Origin: Heracleum sosnowskyi
Taxonomy: Eukaryota > Streptophyta > Magnoliopsida > Apiales > Apiaceae
Length of the DNA stretch: 64,000 nt
NCBI GenBank assembly: GCA_030848705.1
Contig: JAUIZM010000152.1
Coordinates: forward strand, 1 to 64,000
Direction: 5' to 3'
Made by a program: the position numbers and the translations under genes
Notes under the pieces: model-generated
The model's input: only the letters and a program-made list of their open reading frames with translations
What the model was told of the DNA's origin: nothing
The model's database searches: none
Shown: positions 48,135 through 59,900 of the stretch, one piece after another
Layout: every line of letters begins with the position of its first letter
Position numbering within the stretch: the stretch's first letter is position 1

Positions 48135-50822
48135 AGAGGTACAAAATGGACGTACGGACCAAAAAACGCGAAATTTAATTTCCGGAAATGTGTTTTTTCG
48201 ACCCCCAAAAATGGGAAAAAACCCACTTTTTGGCCCAAAATTGGTTTCACTGGCATTTTCACGCGCTCAAAAAACGAGGTTTCGGACATTTTTCTTCCGA
48301 TTTTTTTTGTCACGTGCTAAAATAGAGGTACAAAATGGACGTACGAACCAAAAAACGCGAAATTTCATTTCCAGAAATGGGTTTTTTTGACCCCCGAAAA
48401 TGGGAAAAAAACCCACTTTTTGGACCAAAACTGGTTTCACTGGCATTTTCACGCGCTCAAAAAACGAGGTTCCGGACATTTTTATTCCGATTTTTTTTGT
48501 TACGTGCTAAAATAGAGGTACAAAATGGACGTACGGACCAAAAAACGCGAAATTTCATTTCCGGAAATGGGTTTTTTCGACCCCCGAAAATGGGAAAAAA
48601 CCCACTTTTTGGCCCCGGAAATGTGTTTTTTCTTCCGATTTTTTTTGTCACGTGCTAAAATAGAGGTACAAAATGGACGTACGGACCAAAAAACGCGAAA
48701 TTTAATTTCCGGAAATGTGTTTTTTCGACCCCCAAAAATGGGAAAAAACCCACTTTTTGGCCCAAAATTGGTTTCACTGGCATTTTCACGCGCTCAAAAA
48801 ACGAGGTTTCGGACATTTTTCTTCCGATTTTTTTTGTCACGTGCTAAAATAGAGGTACAAAATGGACGTACGAACCAAAAAACGCGAAATTTCATTTCCA
48901 GAAATGGGTTTTTTTTACCCCCGAAAATGGGAAAAAAACCCACTTTTTGGACCAAAACTGGTTTCACTGGCATTTTCACGCGCTCAAAAAACGAGGTTCC
49001 GGACATTTTTATTCCGATTTTTTTTGTTACGTGCTAAAATAGAGGTACAAAATGGACGTACGGACCAAAAAACGCGAAATTTCATTTCCGGAAATGGGTT
49101 TTTTCGACCCCCGAAAATGGGAAAAAACCCACTTTTTGGCCCCGGAAATGTGTTTTTTCTTCCGATTTTTTTTGTCACGTGCTAAAATAGAGGTACAAAA
49201 TGGACGTACGGACCAAAAAACGCGAAATTTAATTTCCGGAAATGTGTTTTTTCGACCCCCAAAAATGGGAAAAAACCCACTTTTTGGCCCAAAATTGGTT
49301 TCACTGGCATTTTCACGCGCTCAAAAAACGAGGTTTCGGACATTTTTCTTCCGATTTTTTTTGTCACGTGCTAAAATAGAGGTACAAAATGGACGTACGA
49401 ACCAAAAAACGCGAAATTTCATTTCCAGAAATGGGTTTTTTTGACCCCCGAAAATGGGAAAAAAACCCACTTTTTGGACCAAAACTGGTTTCACTGGCAT
49501 TTTCACGCGCTCAAAAAACGAGGTTCCGGACATTTTTATTCCGATTTTTTTTGTTACGTGCTAAAATAGAGGTACAAAATGGACGTACGGACCAAAAAAA
49601 CGCGAAATTTCATTTCCGGAAATGGGTTTTTTCGACCCCCGAAAATGGGAAAAAACCCACTTTTTGGCCCCGGAAATGTGTTTTTTCTTCCGATTTTTTT
49701 TGTCACGTGCTAAAATAGAGGTACAAAATGGACGTACGGACCAAAAAACGCGAAATTTAATTTCCGGAAATGTGTTTTTTCGACCCCCAAAAATGGGAAA
49801 AAACCCACTTTTTGGCCCAAAATTGGTTTCACTGGCATTTTCACGCGCTCAAAAAACGAGGTTTCGGACATTTTTCTTCCGATTTTTTTTGTCACGTGCT
49901 AAAATAGAGGTACAAAATGGACGTACGAACCAAAAAACACGAAATTTCATTTCCGGAAATGGGTTTTTTTGACCCCCGAAAATGGGAAAAAAACCCACTT
50001 TTTGGCCCAAAACTGGATTCACTGGCATTTTCACGTGCTCAAAAAACGAGGTTCCGGACATTTTTCTTCCGATTTTTTTTGTCACGTGCTAAAATTGAGG
50101 TACAAAATGGACGTACGGACAAAAAAACGCGAAATTTCATTTCCGGAAATGGGTTTTTTCGACCCCCAAAAATGGGAAAAAACCCACTTTTTGGACCAAA
50201 ACTGGTTTCACTGGCATTTTCACGCGCTCAAAAAACGAGGTTCCGGACATTTTTATTCCGATTTTTTTTGTTACGTGCTAAAATAGAGGTACAAAATGGA
50301 CGTACGGACCAAAAAACGCGAAATTTCATTTCCGGAAATGGGTTTTTTCGACCCCCGAAAATGGGAAAAAACCCACTTTTTGGCCCCGGAAATGTGTTTT
50401 TTCTTCCGATTTTTTTTGTCACGTGCTAAAATAGAGGTACAAAATGGACGTACGGACCAAAAAACGCGAAATTTAATTTCCGGAAATGTGTTTTTTCGAC
50501 CCCCAAAAATGGGAAAAAACCCACTTTTTGGCCCAAAATTGGTTTCACTGGCATTTTCACGCGCTCAAAAAACGAGGTTTCGGACATTTTTCTTCCGATT
50601 TTTTTTGTCACGTGCTAAAATAGAGGTACAAAATGGACGTACGAACCAAAAAACGCGAAATTTCATTTCCGGAAATGGGTTTTTTTGACCCCCGAAAATG
50701 GGAAAAAAACCCACTTTTTGGCCCAAAACTGGATTCACTGGCATTTTCACGTGCTCAAAAAACGAGGTTCCGGACATTTTTCTTTCGATTTTTTTTGTCA
50801 CGTGCTAAAATTGAGGTACAAA
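48135..50822 (+). repeat. E-C-D trimer array and flanking 4-mers
   Basis: Three consecutive E-C-D trimers start at 48,335, 48,862 and 49,389 (527-bp period), ending at 49,916. They are followed by A B C D (49,917-50,632) and one A (50,633-50,822). The E units share TTCCAGAAATGGG, GGACCAAAACTGG and TATTCCGAT with those of domain 4 and block X. The B at 50,107 carries GGACAAAAAAACG and GGACC, the presumed donor half of E. Confidence 0.88.
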
Positions 50823-53800
50823 ATGGACGTACGGACCAAAAAACGCGAAATTTCATTTCCGGAAATGGGTTTTTTCGACCCCCGAAAATGGGAAAAAACC
50901 CACTTTTTGGCCCAAAACTGGTTTCACTGCCATTTTCACGCGCTCACAAAACGAGGTTCCGGACATTTTTCTTCCGATTTTTTTTGTTACGTGCTAAAAT
51001 AGAGGTACAAAATGGACGTACGGACCAAAAAACGCGAAATTTCATTTCCGGAAATGGGTTTTTTTCGACCCCCGAAAATGGGAAAAAACCCACTTTTTGG
51101 CCCCGGAAATGTGTTTTTTTCTTCCGATTTTTTTTGTCACGTGCTAAAATAGAGGTACAAAATGGACGTACGGACCAAAAAACACGAAATTTCATTTCCG
51201 TAAATGTGTTTTTTCGACCCCCAAAAATGGGAAAAAACCCACTTTTGGCCCAAAATTGGTTTCACTGGCATTTTCACGCACTCAAAAAACGAGGTTTCGG
51301 ACATTTTTCTTCCGATTTTTTTTGTCACGTGCTAAAATAGAGGTACAAAATGGACGTACGAACCAAAAAAACGCGAAATTTCATTTCCGGAAATGGGTTT
51401 TTTTGACCCCCGAAAATGGGAAAAAACCCACTTTTTGGCCCAAAACTGGATTCCCTGGCATTTTCACGTGCTCAAAAAACGAGGTTCCGGACATTTTTCT
51501 TTTGATTTTTTTTGTCACGTGCTAAAATTGAGGTACAAAATGGACGTACGGACCAAAAAACGCGAAATTTCATTTCCGGAAATGGGTTTTTTCGACCCCC
51601 GAAAATGGGAAAAAACCCACTTTTTGGCCCAAAACTGGTTTCACTGGCATTTTCACGCGCTCAAAAAACGAGGTTCCGGACATTTTTCTTCCGATTGTTT
51701 TTGTTACGTGCTAAAATAGAGGTACAAAATGGACGTACGGACCAAAAACCGCGAAATTTCATTTCCGGAAATGGGTTTTTTCGACCCCCGAAAATGGGAA
51801 AAAACCCACTTTTTGGCCCCGAAAATGTGTTTTTTCTTCCGATTTTTTTTGTCACGTGCTAAAATAGAGGTACAAAATGGACGTACGGACCACAAAACGC
51901 GAAATTTCATTTTCGGAAATGTGTTTTTTCGACCCCAAAAATGGGAAAAAACCAACTTTTTGGCCCAAAATTGGTTTCACTGGCATTTTCACGCGCTCAA
52001 AAAACGAGGTTCCGGACATTTTTCTTCCGATTTTTTTTGTCACGTGCTAAAATAGAGGTACAAAATGGACGTACGAACCAAAAAAAGGGAAATTTCATTT
52101 CCAGAAATGGGTTTTTTTGGACCCCCGAAAATGGGAAAAAAACCCACTTTTTGGACCAAAACTGGTTTCACTGGCATTTTCACGCGCTCAAAAAACGAGG
52201 TTCCGGACATTTTTATTCCGATTTTTTTTGTTACGTGCTAAAATAGAGGTACAAAATGGACGTACGGACCAAAAAACGCGAAATTTCATTTCCGGAAATG
52301 GGTTTTTTCGACCCCCGAAAATGGGAAAAAACCCACTTTTGGCCCCGGAAATGTGTTTTTTCTTCCGATTTTTTTTGTCACGTGCTAAAATAGAGGTACA
52401 AAATGGACGTACGGACCAAAAAACGCGAAATTTAATTTCCGGAAATGGGTTTTTCGACCCCCGAAATGGGAAAAAACCCACTTTTTGGCCCCGGAAATGT
52501 GTTTTTTTCTTTCTATTTTTTTTGTCACGTGCTAAAATAGAGGTACAAAATGGACGTACGGACCAAAAAACGCGAAATTTAATTTCCGGAAATGTGTTTT
52601 TTCGACCCCCAAAAATGGGAAAAAACCCACTTTTTGGCCCAAAATTGGTTTCACTGGCATTTTCACGCGCTCAAAAAAACGAGGTTTCGGACATTTTTTC
52701 TTCCGATTTTTTTTGTCACGTGCTAAAATAGAGGTACAAAATGGACGTACGAACCAAAAAACGTGAAATTTCATTTCCGGAAATGGGTTTTTTCGACCCC
52801 TGAAAATGGGAAAAAACCCACTTTTTGGCCCCGGAAATGTGTTTTTTCTTCCGATTTTTTTTGTCACGTGCTAAAATAGAGGTACAAAATGGACGTACGG
52901 ACCAAAAAACGCGAAATTTCATTGCCGGAAATGGGTTTTTTTGACCCCCGAAAATGGGGAAAAAAACCCACTTTTTGGCCAAAAACTGGATTCACTGGCA
53001 TTTTCACGTGCTCAAAAAACGAGGTTCCGGACATTTTTTTCTTTCGATTTTTTTTGTCACGTGCTAAAATTGAGGTACAAAATGGACGTACGGACCAAAA
53101 AACGCGAAATTTCATTTCCGGAAATGGGTTTTTTCGACCCCCGAAAATGGGAAAAAACCCACTTTTTGGCCCAAAACTGGTTTCACTGGCATTTTCACGC
53201 ACTCAAAAAACGAGGTTCCGGACATTTTTCTTCCGATTTTTTTTATTACGTGATAAAATAGAGGTACAAAATGGGCGTACGGACCAAAAAACGCGAAATT
53301 TCATTTCCGGAAATGGGTTTTTTTCGACCCCCGAAAATGGGAAAAAACCCACTTTTTGTCCCCGGAAATGTGTTTTTTCTTCCGATTTTTTTTGTCACGT
53401 GCTAAAATAGAGGTACAAAATGGACGTACGGACCAAAAAACGCGAAATTTCATTTCCGGAAATGTGTTTTTTTCGACCCCCAAAAATGGGAAAAAACCCA
53501 CTTTTGGCCCAAAATTGGTTTCACTGGCATTTTCACGCGCTCAAAAAACGAGGTTTCGGACATTTTTCTTCTGATTTTTTTTGTCACGTGCTAAAATAGA
53601 GGTACAAAATGGACGTACGAACCAAAAAACGCGAAATTTCATTTCCGGAAATGGGTTTTTTTGACCCCCGAAAATGGGAAAAAACCCACTTTTTGGCCCA
53701 AAACTGGATTCCCTGGCATTTTCACGTGCTCAAAAAACGAGGTTCCGGACATTTTTCTTTCGATTTTTTTTGTCACGTGCTAAAATTGAGGTGCAAAATG

Positions 53801-54550
53801 GACGTACGGACCAAAAAACGCGAAATTTCATTTCCGGAAATTGGTTTTTTCGACCCCCGAAAATGGGAAAAAACCCACTTTTTGGCCCAAAACTGGTTTC
53901 ACTGGCATTTTCACGCGCTCAAAAAACGAGGTTCCGGACATTTTTCTTCCGATTGTTTTTGTTACGTGCTAAAATAGAGGTACAAAATGGACGTACGGAC
54001 CAAAAAACGCGAAATTTCATTTCCGGAAATGGGTTTTTTCGACCCCCGAAAATGGGAAAAAAACCCACTTTTTGGCCCCGGAAATGTGTTTTTTCTTCCG
54101 ATTTTTTTTGTCACGTGCTAAAATAGAGGTACAAAATGGACGTACGGACCAAAAAATGCAAAATTTCATTTTCGGAAATGTGTTTTTTCGACCCCAAAAA
54201 TGGGAAAAAACCCACTTTTTGGCCCAAAATTGGTTTCACTGGCATTTTCACGTGCTCAAAAAACGAGGTTCCGGACATTTTTCTTTCGATTTTTTTTGTC
54301 ACGTGCTAAAATTGAGGTACAAAATGGACGTACGGACCAAAAAACGCGAAATTTCATTTCCGGAAATGGGTTTTTTTGACCCCCGAAAATGGGAAAAAAC
54401 CCACTTTTTGGCCCAAAACTGGTTTCACTGGCATTTTCACGCGCTCAAAAAATGAGGTTCCGGACATTTTTCTTCCGATTGTTTTTTTGTTACGTGCTAA
54501 AATAGAGGTACAAAATGGACGTACGGACCAAAAAACGCGAAATTTCATTT
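50823..54550 (+). repeat. Block Y copy 2, about 3.7 kb, one monomer shorter
   Basis: This segment repeats 30,590-34,500 with an offset of 20,233-20,236 bp up to about 52,000. The offset is then 20,046-20,049 bp, so one monomer (about 189 bp) is missing. The missing unit is the B at 31,830. The unit at 51,877 is a fusion: it begins as D (GGACCACAAAACG, AAAACCAAC, AAATTGG) and ends as B (GAGGTTCCGG). Many extra one-base run-length changes distinguish this copy from copy 1. Confidence 0.86.
51877..52064 (+). repeat. D/B fusion monomer at a one-unit deletion
   Basis: The first part equals the D at 31,641 and the last part equals the B at 31,830 of block Y copy 1. The offset between the two blocks changes by about 190 bp at this point. 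The sequence therefore records an in-register exchange between neighbouring monomers that removed exactly one unit. Confidence 0.85.
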
Positions 54551-56962
54551 CCGGAAATGGGTTTTTTCGACCCCCGAAAATGGGAAAAAACCCACTTTTT
54601 GGCCCCGAAAATGTGTTTTTTCTTCCGATTTTTTTTGTCACGTGCTAAAATAGAGGTACAAAATGGACGTACGGACCACAAAACGCCGAAATTTCATTTT
54701 CGGAAATGTGTTTTTTCGACCCCCAAAAATGGGAAAAAACCAACTTTTTGGCCCAAAATTGGTTTCAGTGGCATTTTCACGCGCTCAAAAAACGAGGTTT
54801 CGAACATTTTTCTTCCGATTTTTTTTGTCACGTGCTAAAAGAGAGGTACAAAATGGACGTACGAACCAAAAAACGCGAAATTTCATTTCCGGAAATAGGT
54901 TTTTTCGACCCCCGAAAATGGGAAAAAACCCACTTTTTGGCCCAAAACTGGTTTCACTGGCATTTTCACGCGCTCAAAAAATGAGGTTCCGGACATTTTT
55001 CTTATGATTTTTTTTATTACGTGCTAAAATAGAGGTACAAAATGGACGTACGGACCAAAAAACGTGAAATTTCATTTCCGGAAATGGGTTTTTTCGCCCC
55101 CGAAAATGGGAAAAACCCCACTTTTTGGCCCCGGAAATGTGTTTTTTCTTCCGATTTTTTTTGTCACGTGCTAAAATAGAGGTACAAAATGGACGTACGG
55201 ACCAAAAAACGCGAAATGTCATTTCCGGAAATGTGTTTTTTCGACCCCCAAAAAATGGGAAAAAACCCACTTTTTGGCCCAAAATTGGTTTCACTGGCAT
55301 TTTCACGTGCTCAAAAAACGAGGTTCCGGACATTTTTCTTTCGATTTTTTTGTCACGTGCTAAAATTGAGGTACAAAATGGACGTACGGACCAAAAAACG
55401 CGAAATTTCATTTCCGGAAATAGGTTTTTTTGACCCCCGAAAATGGGAAAAAACCCACTTTTTGGCCCAAAACTGGTTTCACTGGCATTTTCACGCGCTC
55501 AAAAAATGAGGTTCCGGACATTTTTCTTCCGATTGTTTTTGTTACGTGCTAAAATAGAGGTACAAAATGGACGTACGGACCAAAAAACGCGAAATTTCAT
55601 TTCCGGAAATGGGTTTTTTCGACCCCCCGAAAATGGGAAAAAACCCACTTTTTGGCCCCGGAAATGTGTTTTTTCTTCCGATTTTTTTTGTCACGTGCTA
55701 AAATAGAGGTACAAAATGGACGTACGGACCAAAAAATGCAAAATTTCATTTTCGGAAATGTGTTTTTTCGACCCCCAAAAATGGGAAAAAACCCACTTTT
55801 TGGCCCAAAATTGGTTTCACTGGCATTTTCACGTGCTCAAAAAACGAGGTTCCGGACATTTTTCTTTCGATTTTTTTTGTCACGTGCTAAAATTGAGGTA
55901 CAAAATGGACGTACGGACCAAAAAACGCGAAATTTCATTTCCGGAAATGGGTTTTTTTGACCCCCGAAAATGGGAAAAAACCCACTTTTTGGCCCAAAAC
56001 TGGTTTCACTGGCATTTTCACGCGCTCAAAAAATGAGGTTCCGGACATTTTTCTTCCGATTGTTTTTGTTACGTGCTAAAATAGAGGTACAAAATGGACG
56101 TACGGACCAAAAAACGCGAAATTTCATTTCCGGAAATGGGTTTTTTCGACCCCCCGAAAATGGGAAAAAACCCACTTTTTGGCCCCGAAAATGTGTTTTT
56201 TCTTCCGATTTTTTTTGTCACGTGCTAAAATAGAGGTACAAAATGGACGTACGGACCACAAAACGCGAAATTTCATTTTCGGAAATGTGTTTTTTCGACC
56301 CCCAAAAATGGGAAAAAACCAACTTTTTGGCCCAAAATTGGTTTCAGTGGCATTTTCACGCATTCAAAAAACGAGGTTTCGAACATTTTTTCTTCCGATT
56401 TTTTTTGTCACGTGCTAAAAGAGAGGTACAAAATGGACGTACGAACCAAAAAAACGCGAAATTTCATTTCCGGAAATAGGTTTTTTCGACCCCCGAAAAT
56501 GGGAAAAAAACCCACTTTTTGGCCCAAAACTGGTTTCACTGGCATTTTCACGCGCTCAAAAAATGAGGTTCCGGACATTTTTCTTATGATTTTTTTTATT
56601 ACGTGCTAAAATAGAGGTACAAAATGGACGTACGGACCAAAAAACGTGAAATTTCATTTCCGGAAATGGGTTTTTTCGCCCCCGAAAATGGGAAAAACCC
56701 CACTTTTTGGCCCCGGAAATGTGTTTTTTCTTCCGATTTTTTTTGTCACGTGCTAAAATAGAGGTACAAAATGGACGTACGGACCAAAAAAACGCGAAAT
56801 TTCATTTCCGGAAATGTGTTTTTTTGACCCCCCAAAAATGGGAAAAAAACCCACTTTTTGGCCCAAAATTGGTTTCACTGGCATTTTCATGCGCTCAAAA
56901 AACGAGGTTTCGGACATTTTTCTTCCGATTTTTTTTGTCACGTGGTAAAATAGAGGTACAAA
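54551..56962 (+). repeat. Transition with 527-bp C-D/A-B trimers
   Basis: The order from 54,663 is D B'' C' D/A B C D/A B C D B'' C' D. The D/A fusions at 55,189 and 55,716 have D marks (AAATGTG, AAATTGG) then A marks (CACGTGCTC, TTCCGG, CTTTCGAT, TTGAGG). B at 55,378 and 55,905 and C at 55,567 and 56,094 are each exactly 527 bp apart. CAGTGGCA, TTCGAACATT and AAAAGAGAGG (54,663 and 56,243) link this stretch to the 11-mer family. Confidence 0.82.
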
Positions 56963-59900
56963 ATGGACGTACGAACCAAAAAAACGCGAAATTTCGTTTC
57001 CGGAAATGGGTTTTTTTGACCCCCCGAAAATGGGAAAAAAACCCACTTTTTGGCCCAAAACTGGATTCACTGGCATTTTCACGTGCTCAAAAAACGAGGT
57101 TCCGGACATTTTTCTATCGATTTTTTTTGTCACGTGCTAAAATTGAGGTACAAATTGGACGTACGAACCAAAAAACGCGAAATTTCATTTCCGGAAATGG
57201 GTTTTTTCGACCCCCGAAAATGGGAAAAAACCCACTTTTTGGCCCAAAACTGGTTTCACTGGCATTTTCACGCGCTCAAAAAACGAGGTTCCGGACATTT
57301 TTCTTCCGATTACGTGCTAAAATAGAGGTACAAAATGGACGTGCGGACCAAAAAACGCGAAATTTCATTTCCGGAAATATGTTTTTTCGACCCCCAAAAA
57401 TGGGAAAAAATCCACTTTTTGGCCCAAAATTGGTTTCACTGGCATTTTCACGCGCTCAAAAACGAGGTTTCGGACATTTTTCTTCCGATTTTTTTGTCAC
57501 GTGCTAAAATAGAGGTACAAAATGGACGTACGAACCAAAAAACGCGAAATTTCATTTCCGGAAATGGGTTTTTTTGAACCGCGAAAATGGGAAAAAAACC
57601 CACTTTTTGGCCCAAAACTGGATTCACTGGCATTTTCACGTGCTCAAAAAACGAGGTTTCGGACATTTTTCTTTCGATTTTTTTTGTCACGTGCTAAAAT
57701 AGAGGTACAAAATGGACGTACGGACCAAAAAACGCGAAATTTCTTTTCCGGAAATAGGTTTTTTCGACCCCCGAAAATGGAAAAAACCCACTTTTTGCCC
57801 AAAACTGGTTTCACTGGCATTTTCACGCGCTCAAAAAATGAGGTTCCGGACATTTTTCTTATGATTTTTTTTATTACGTGCTAAAATAGAGGTACAAAAT
57901 GGACGTACGGACCAAAAAACGTGAAATTTCATTTCCGGAAATGGGTTTTTTCGCCCCCGAAAATGGGAAAAAACCCACTTTTTGGCCCCGGAAATGTGTT
58001 TTTTCTTCCGATTTTTTTTGTCACGTGCTAAAATAGAGGTACAAAATGGACGTACGGACCAAAAAACGCGAAATTTCATTTCCGGAAATGTGTTTTTTTG
58101 ACCCCCAAAAATGGGAAAAAACCCACTTTTTGGCCCAAAATTGGTTTCACTGGCATTTTCATGCGCTCAAAAAACGAGGTTTCGGACATTTTTCTTCCGA
58201 TTTTTTTTGTCACGTGGTAAAATAGAGGTACAAAATGGACGTACGAACCAAAAAACGCGAAATTTCGTTTCCGGAAATGGGTTTTTTTGACCCCCGAAAA
58301 TGGAAAAAAACCCACTTTTTGGCCCAAAACTGGATTCACTGGCATTTTCACGTGCTCAAAAAACGAGGTTCCGGACATTTTTCTATCGATTTTTTTTGTC
58401 ACGTGCTAAAATTGAGGTACAAAATGGACGTACGGACCAAAAAACGCGAAATTTCATTTCCGGAAATGGGTTTTTTCGACCCCCGAAAATGGGAAAAAAC
58501 CCACTTTTTGGCCCAAAACTGGTTTCACTGGCATTTTCACGCGCTCAAAAAACGAGGTTCCGGACATTTTTCTTCCGATTGTTTTTGTTACGTGCTAAAA
58601 TAGAGGTACAAAATGGAACGTGCGGACCAAAAAACGCGAAATTTCATTTCCGGAAATATGTTTTTTCGACCCCCAAAAATGGGAAAAAACCCACTTTTTG
58701 GCCCAAAATTGGTTTCACTGGCATTTTCACGCGCTCAAAAAACGAGGTTTCGGACATTTTTCTTCCGATTTTTTTGTCACGTGCTAAAATAGAGGTACAA
58801 AATGGACGTACGAACCAAAAAACGCGAAATTTCATTTCGGAAATGGGTTTTTTTGAACCCCGAAAATGGGAAAAAAACCACTTTTTGGCCCAAAACTGGA
58901 TTCACTGGCATTTTCACGTGCTCAAAAAACAAGGTTTCGGACATTTTTCTTTCGATTTTTTTTGTCACGTGCTAAAATAGAGGTACAAAATGGACGTACG
59001 GACCAAAAAACGCGAAATTTCTTTTCGGAAATAGGTTTTTTCGACCCCCGAAAATGGGAAAAAACCCACTTTTTGGCCCAAAACTGGTTTCACTGGCATT
59101 TTCACGCGCTCAAAAAATGAGGTTCCGGACATTTTTCTTATGATTTTTTTTATTACGTGCTAAAATAGAGGTACAAAATGGACGTACGGACCAAAAAACG
59201 TGAAATTTCATTTCCGGAAATGGGTTTTTTCGCCCCCGAAAATGGGAAAAAACCCACTTTTTGGCCCCGGAAATGTGTTTTTTCTTCCGATTTTTTTTGT
59301 CACGTGCTAAAATAGAGGTACAAAATGGACGTACGGACCAAAAAACGCGAAATTTCATTTCCGGAAATGTGTTTTTTTTGACCCCCAAAAATGGGAAAAA
59401 ACCCACTTTTTGGCCCAAAATTGGTTTCACTGGCATTTTCATGCGCTCAAAAAACGAGGTTTCGGACATTTTTCTTCCGATTTTTTTTGTCACGTGGTAA
59501 AATAGAGGTACAAAATGGACGTACGAACCAAAAAACGCGAAATTTCGTTTCCGGAAATGGGTTTTTTTGACCCCCGAAAATGGGAAAAAAACCCACTTTT
59601 TGGCCCAAAACTGGATTCACTGGCATTTTCACGTGCTCAAAAAAACGAGGTTCCGGACATTTTTCTATCGATTTTTTTTGTCACGTGCTAAAATTGAGGT
59701 ACAAAATGGACGTACGGACCAAAAAACGCGAAATTTCATTTCCGGAAATGGGTTTTTTCGACCCCCGAAAATGGGAAAAAACCCACTTTTTGGCCCAAAA
59801 CTGGTTTCACTGGCATTTTCACGCGCTCAAAAAACGAGGTTCCGGACATTTTTCTTCCGATTGTTTTTGTTACGTGCTAAAATAGAGGTACAAAATGGAC

